The notes beneath the pieces were generated by a model that was not told where the DNA came from, did no database searches, and worked only from the letters and a program-made list of their open reading frames with translations. From Verrucomicrobiota bacterium (GTDB taxonomy: Bacteria; Verrucomicrobiota; Verrucomicrobiia; Limisphaerales; J093), in the NCBI GenBank assembly GCA_016716505.1, contig JADJWF010000004.1:620001-684000 (forward strand): DNA of 64,000 nucleotides. The letters run 5' to 3'. A program made the translations under genes and the position numbers. How positions within the stretch are numbered: position 1 is the stretch's first letter; each line of letters opens with the position of its first letter. Shown piece after piece: positions 63,409 through 64,000 of the stretch.

Positions 63409-63728
63409 AATCCGCGGCCGTTGCCATCGTCCTCGTCACGGCGCCCGACCTGAAAACCGCCCGGACACTGGCGCGGGGCGCGCTCGAAGCCCGGCTGATC
63501 GCGTGCGCGAATCTGGTGCCGCGAATCGAATCGCACTACTGGTGGCAGGGGAAACTTGAGTCCGGGAAAGAGGTGCTGTTGATCCTTAAGACCACGCGCC
63601 GTCTGGTCCCAGCGCTCAAGAAGCTCGTCCTGGCGCACCACCCTTACGACACGGCGGAGTTCTTGGAACTCCCGGTGGCCGGCGGCAGCCAGAAATACCT
63701 CGACTGGCTGGCGACCAGCGTGCGTTGA
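63405..63728 (+). CDS. cutA: Divalent-cation tolerance protein CutA
   Basis: 107 aa from ATG 63405. The CutA1 fold is seen in AIVLVTAPDLKTARTLARGA, LIACANLVPRIESHYWWQGK and EVLLILKTTRRLVPALKKLV, and the family ends in HHPYDTAEFLELPVAGGSQK, YLDWL. Trimeric signal-like protein linked to copper tolerance; precise role unclear. Coupled to mnmA by a 4-base overlap. Confidence 0.93.
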   Translation: MKSAAVAIVLVTAPDLKTARTLARGALEARLIACANLVPRIESHYWWQGKLESGKEVLLILKTTRRLVPALKKLVLAHHPYDTAEFLELPVAGGSQKYLDWLATSVR

Positions 63729-64000
63729 GCTATCCCAAGGTCACGGCGGTGCCGTTTCGTGGGATCAGCCACGAGCCGCCGCACCACGCTCCGGTCCGGT
63801 TGCAGCTTGGTTCAACGACCCGGTGGCCGGCCCGTTCTGTGCCGCCAGACGCACATTTTCCCGGCGGGTAATCGTGCGCTTACCTCCTGCCCCGCTTTAC
63901 GGGAACTTGGGTTTGAGAGATGCTGGCTCGGGTAGGGTCATACGGGGGGCCACATGTCGCGCCTCGAGTTTCCACTCGGTGGCCTCCGGCCTCCAACGGT
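63729..64000. other. Right-edge region without a recognisable gene
   Basis: No gene, RNA or repeat was recognised in these 272 bases. A gene could begin or end beyond the edge. Confidence 0.35.

Overview
The window is high-GC (well above 60% by eye) bacterial chromosome. Several features suggest a Verrucomicrobiota member, probably of the Pedosphaera/Limisphaera type: three separate genes for pseudopilin-like proteins with the FTLIELLVVIAIIAILAG leader, a PEP-CTERM protein with a CHRD domain, DUF6807 and PQQ-propeller secreted proteins, many secreted carbohydrate-active enzymes, and GC-rich hairpin repeats between genes. This assignment is inferred from gene content; there is no rRNA in the window.

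Layout. 1-238: 5' end of a GAPDH gene running off the left edge. 414-9666: a tightly packed, co-directional nucleotide-sugar/polysaccharide operon. It holds CDP-glucose 4,6-dehydratase, an RfbH-type 3-dehydratase, a flavin reductase, a GNAT-DegT fusion, a split transketolase, a flippase and a GT2 glycosyltransferase, followed by prfC (9663-11270). Together these point to a CDP-3,6-dideoxyhexose derivative, possibly branched, amino- and acyl-modified, that is exported to the surface. 11.3-12.7 kb: hairpin-rich repeat array A. 13-24 kb: secreted DUF6807, CHRD/PEP-CTERM, PQQ-propeller, pseudopilin, GNAT, Gfo/Idh/MocA and beta-helix (frameshifted) genes, then an enolase-superfamily epimerase. 24-25.6 kb: BamD-like and LptE-like outer-membrane biogenesis genes. 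25.7-33.7 kb: LarA-like racemase, two NagB-like deaminases, a GH9 glycosidase, an esterase and a secreted protein of unknown function. 33.9-36.8 kb: gcvP. 37.1-40.1 kb: pseudopilin and a large secreted alpha/beta hydrolase.

40.1-43.2 kb is a decayed island. It holds a zeta-toxin-like ATPase remnant, repeat array B (inverted relative to array A) and the N-terminal stub of a PLD/SNF2-type helicase. 43.2-49.7 kb: aminotransferase, putative glycoside hydrolase, S9 peptidase and nitrilase-family amidohydrolase. 49.8-55.4 kb: a cell-envelope operon on the minus strand, in the order tolQ, zinc-ribbon membrane protein, tolR, tolA (frameshifted), tolB, pal, tatA, tatC. 55.56 kb: tRNA-Arg(CCG). 55.8-58.5 kb: potB-potC-potD polyamine transporter genes without an ATPase. 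58.6-61.2 kb: ECF sigma factor, a small membrane protein and a bactofilin-like/RDD membrane protein. 61.4-63.7 kb: an AsmA-like protein, mnmA and cutA.

Translational coupling by 4-base ATGA/GTGA overlaps is the rule in the operons and was used to choose several starts. The two apparent frameshifts (beta-helix gene and tolA) both lie in five-G runs, so sequencing error is a serious alternative to real inactivation. No CRISPR array, complete insertion sequence or integrase was recognised.
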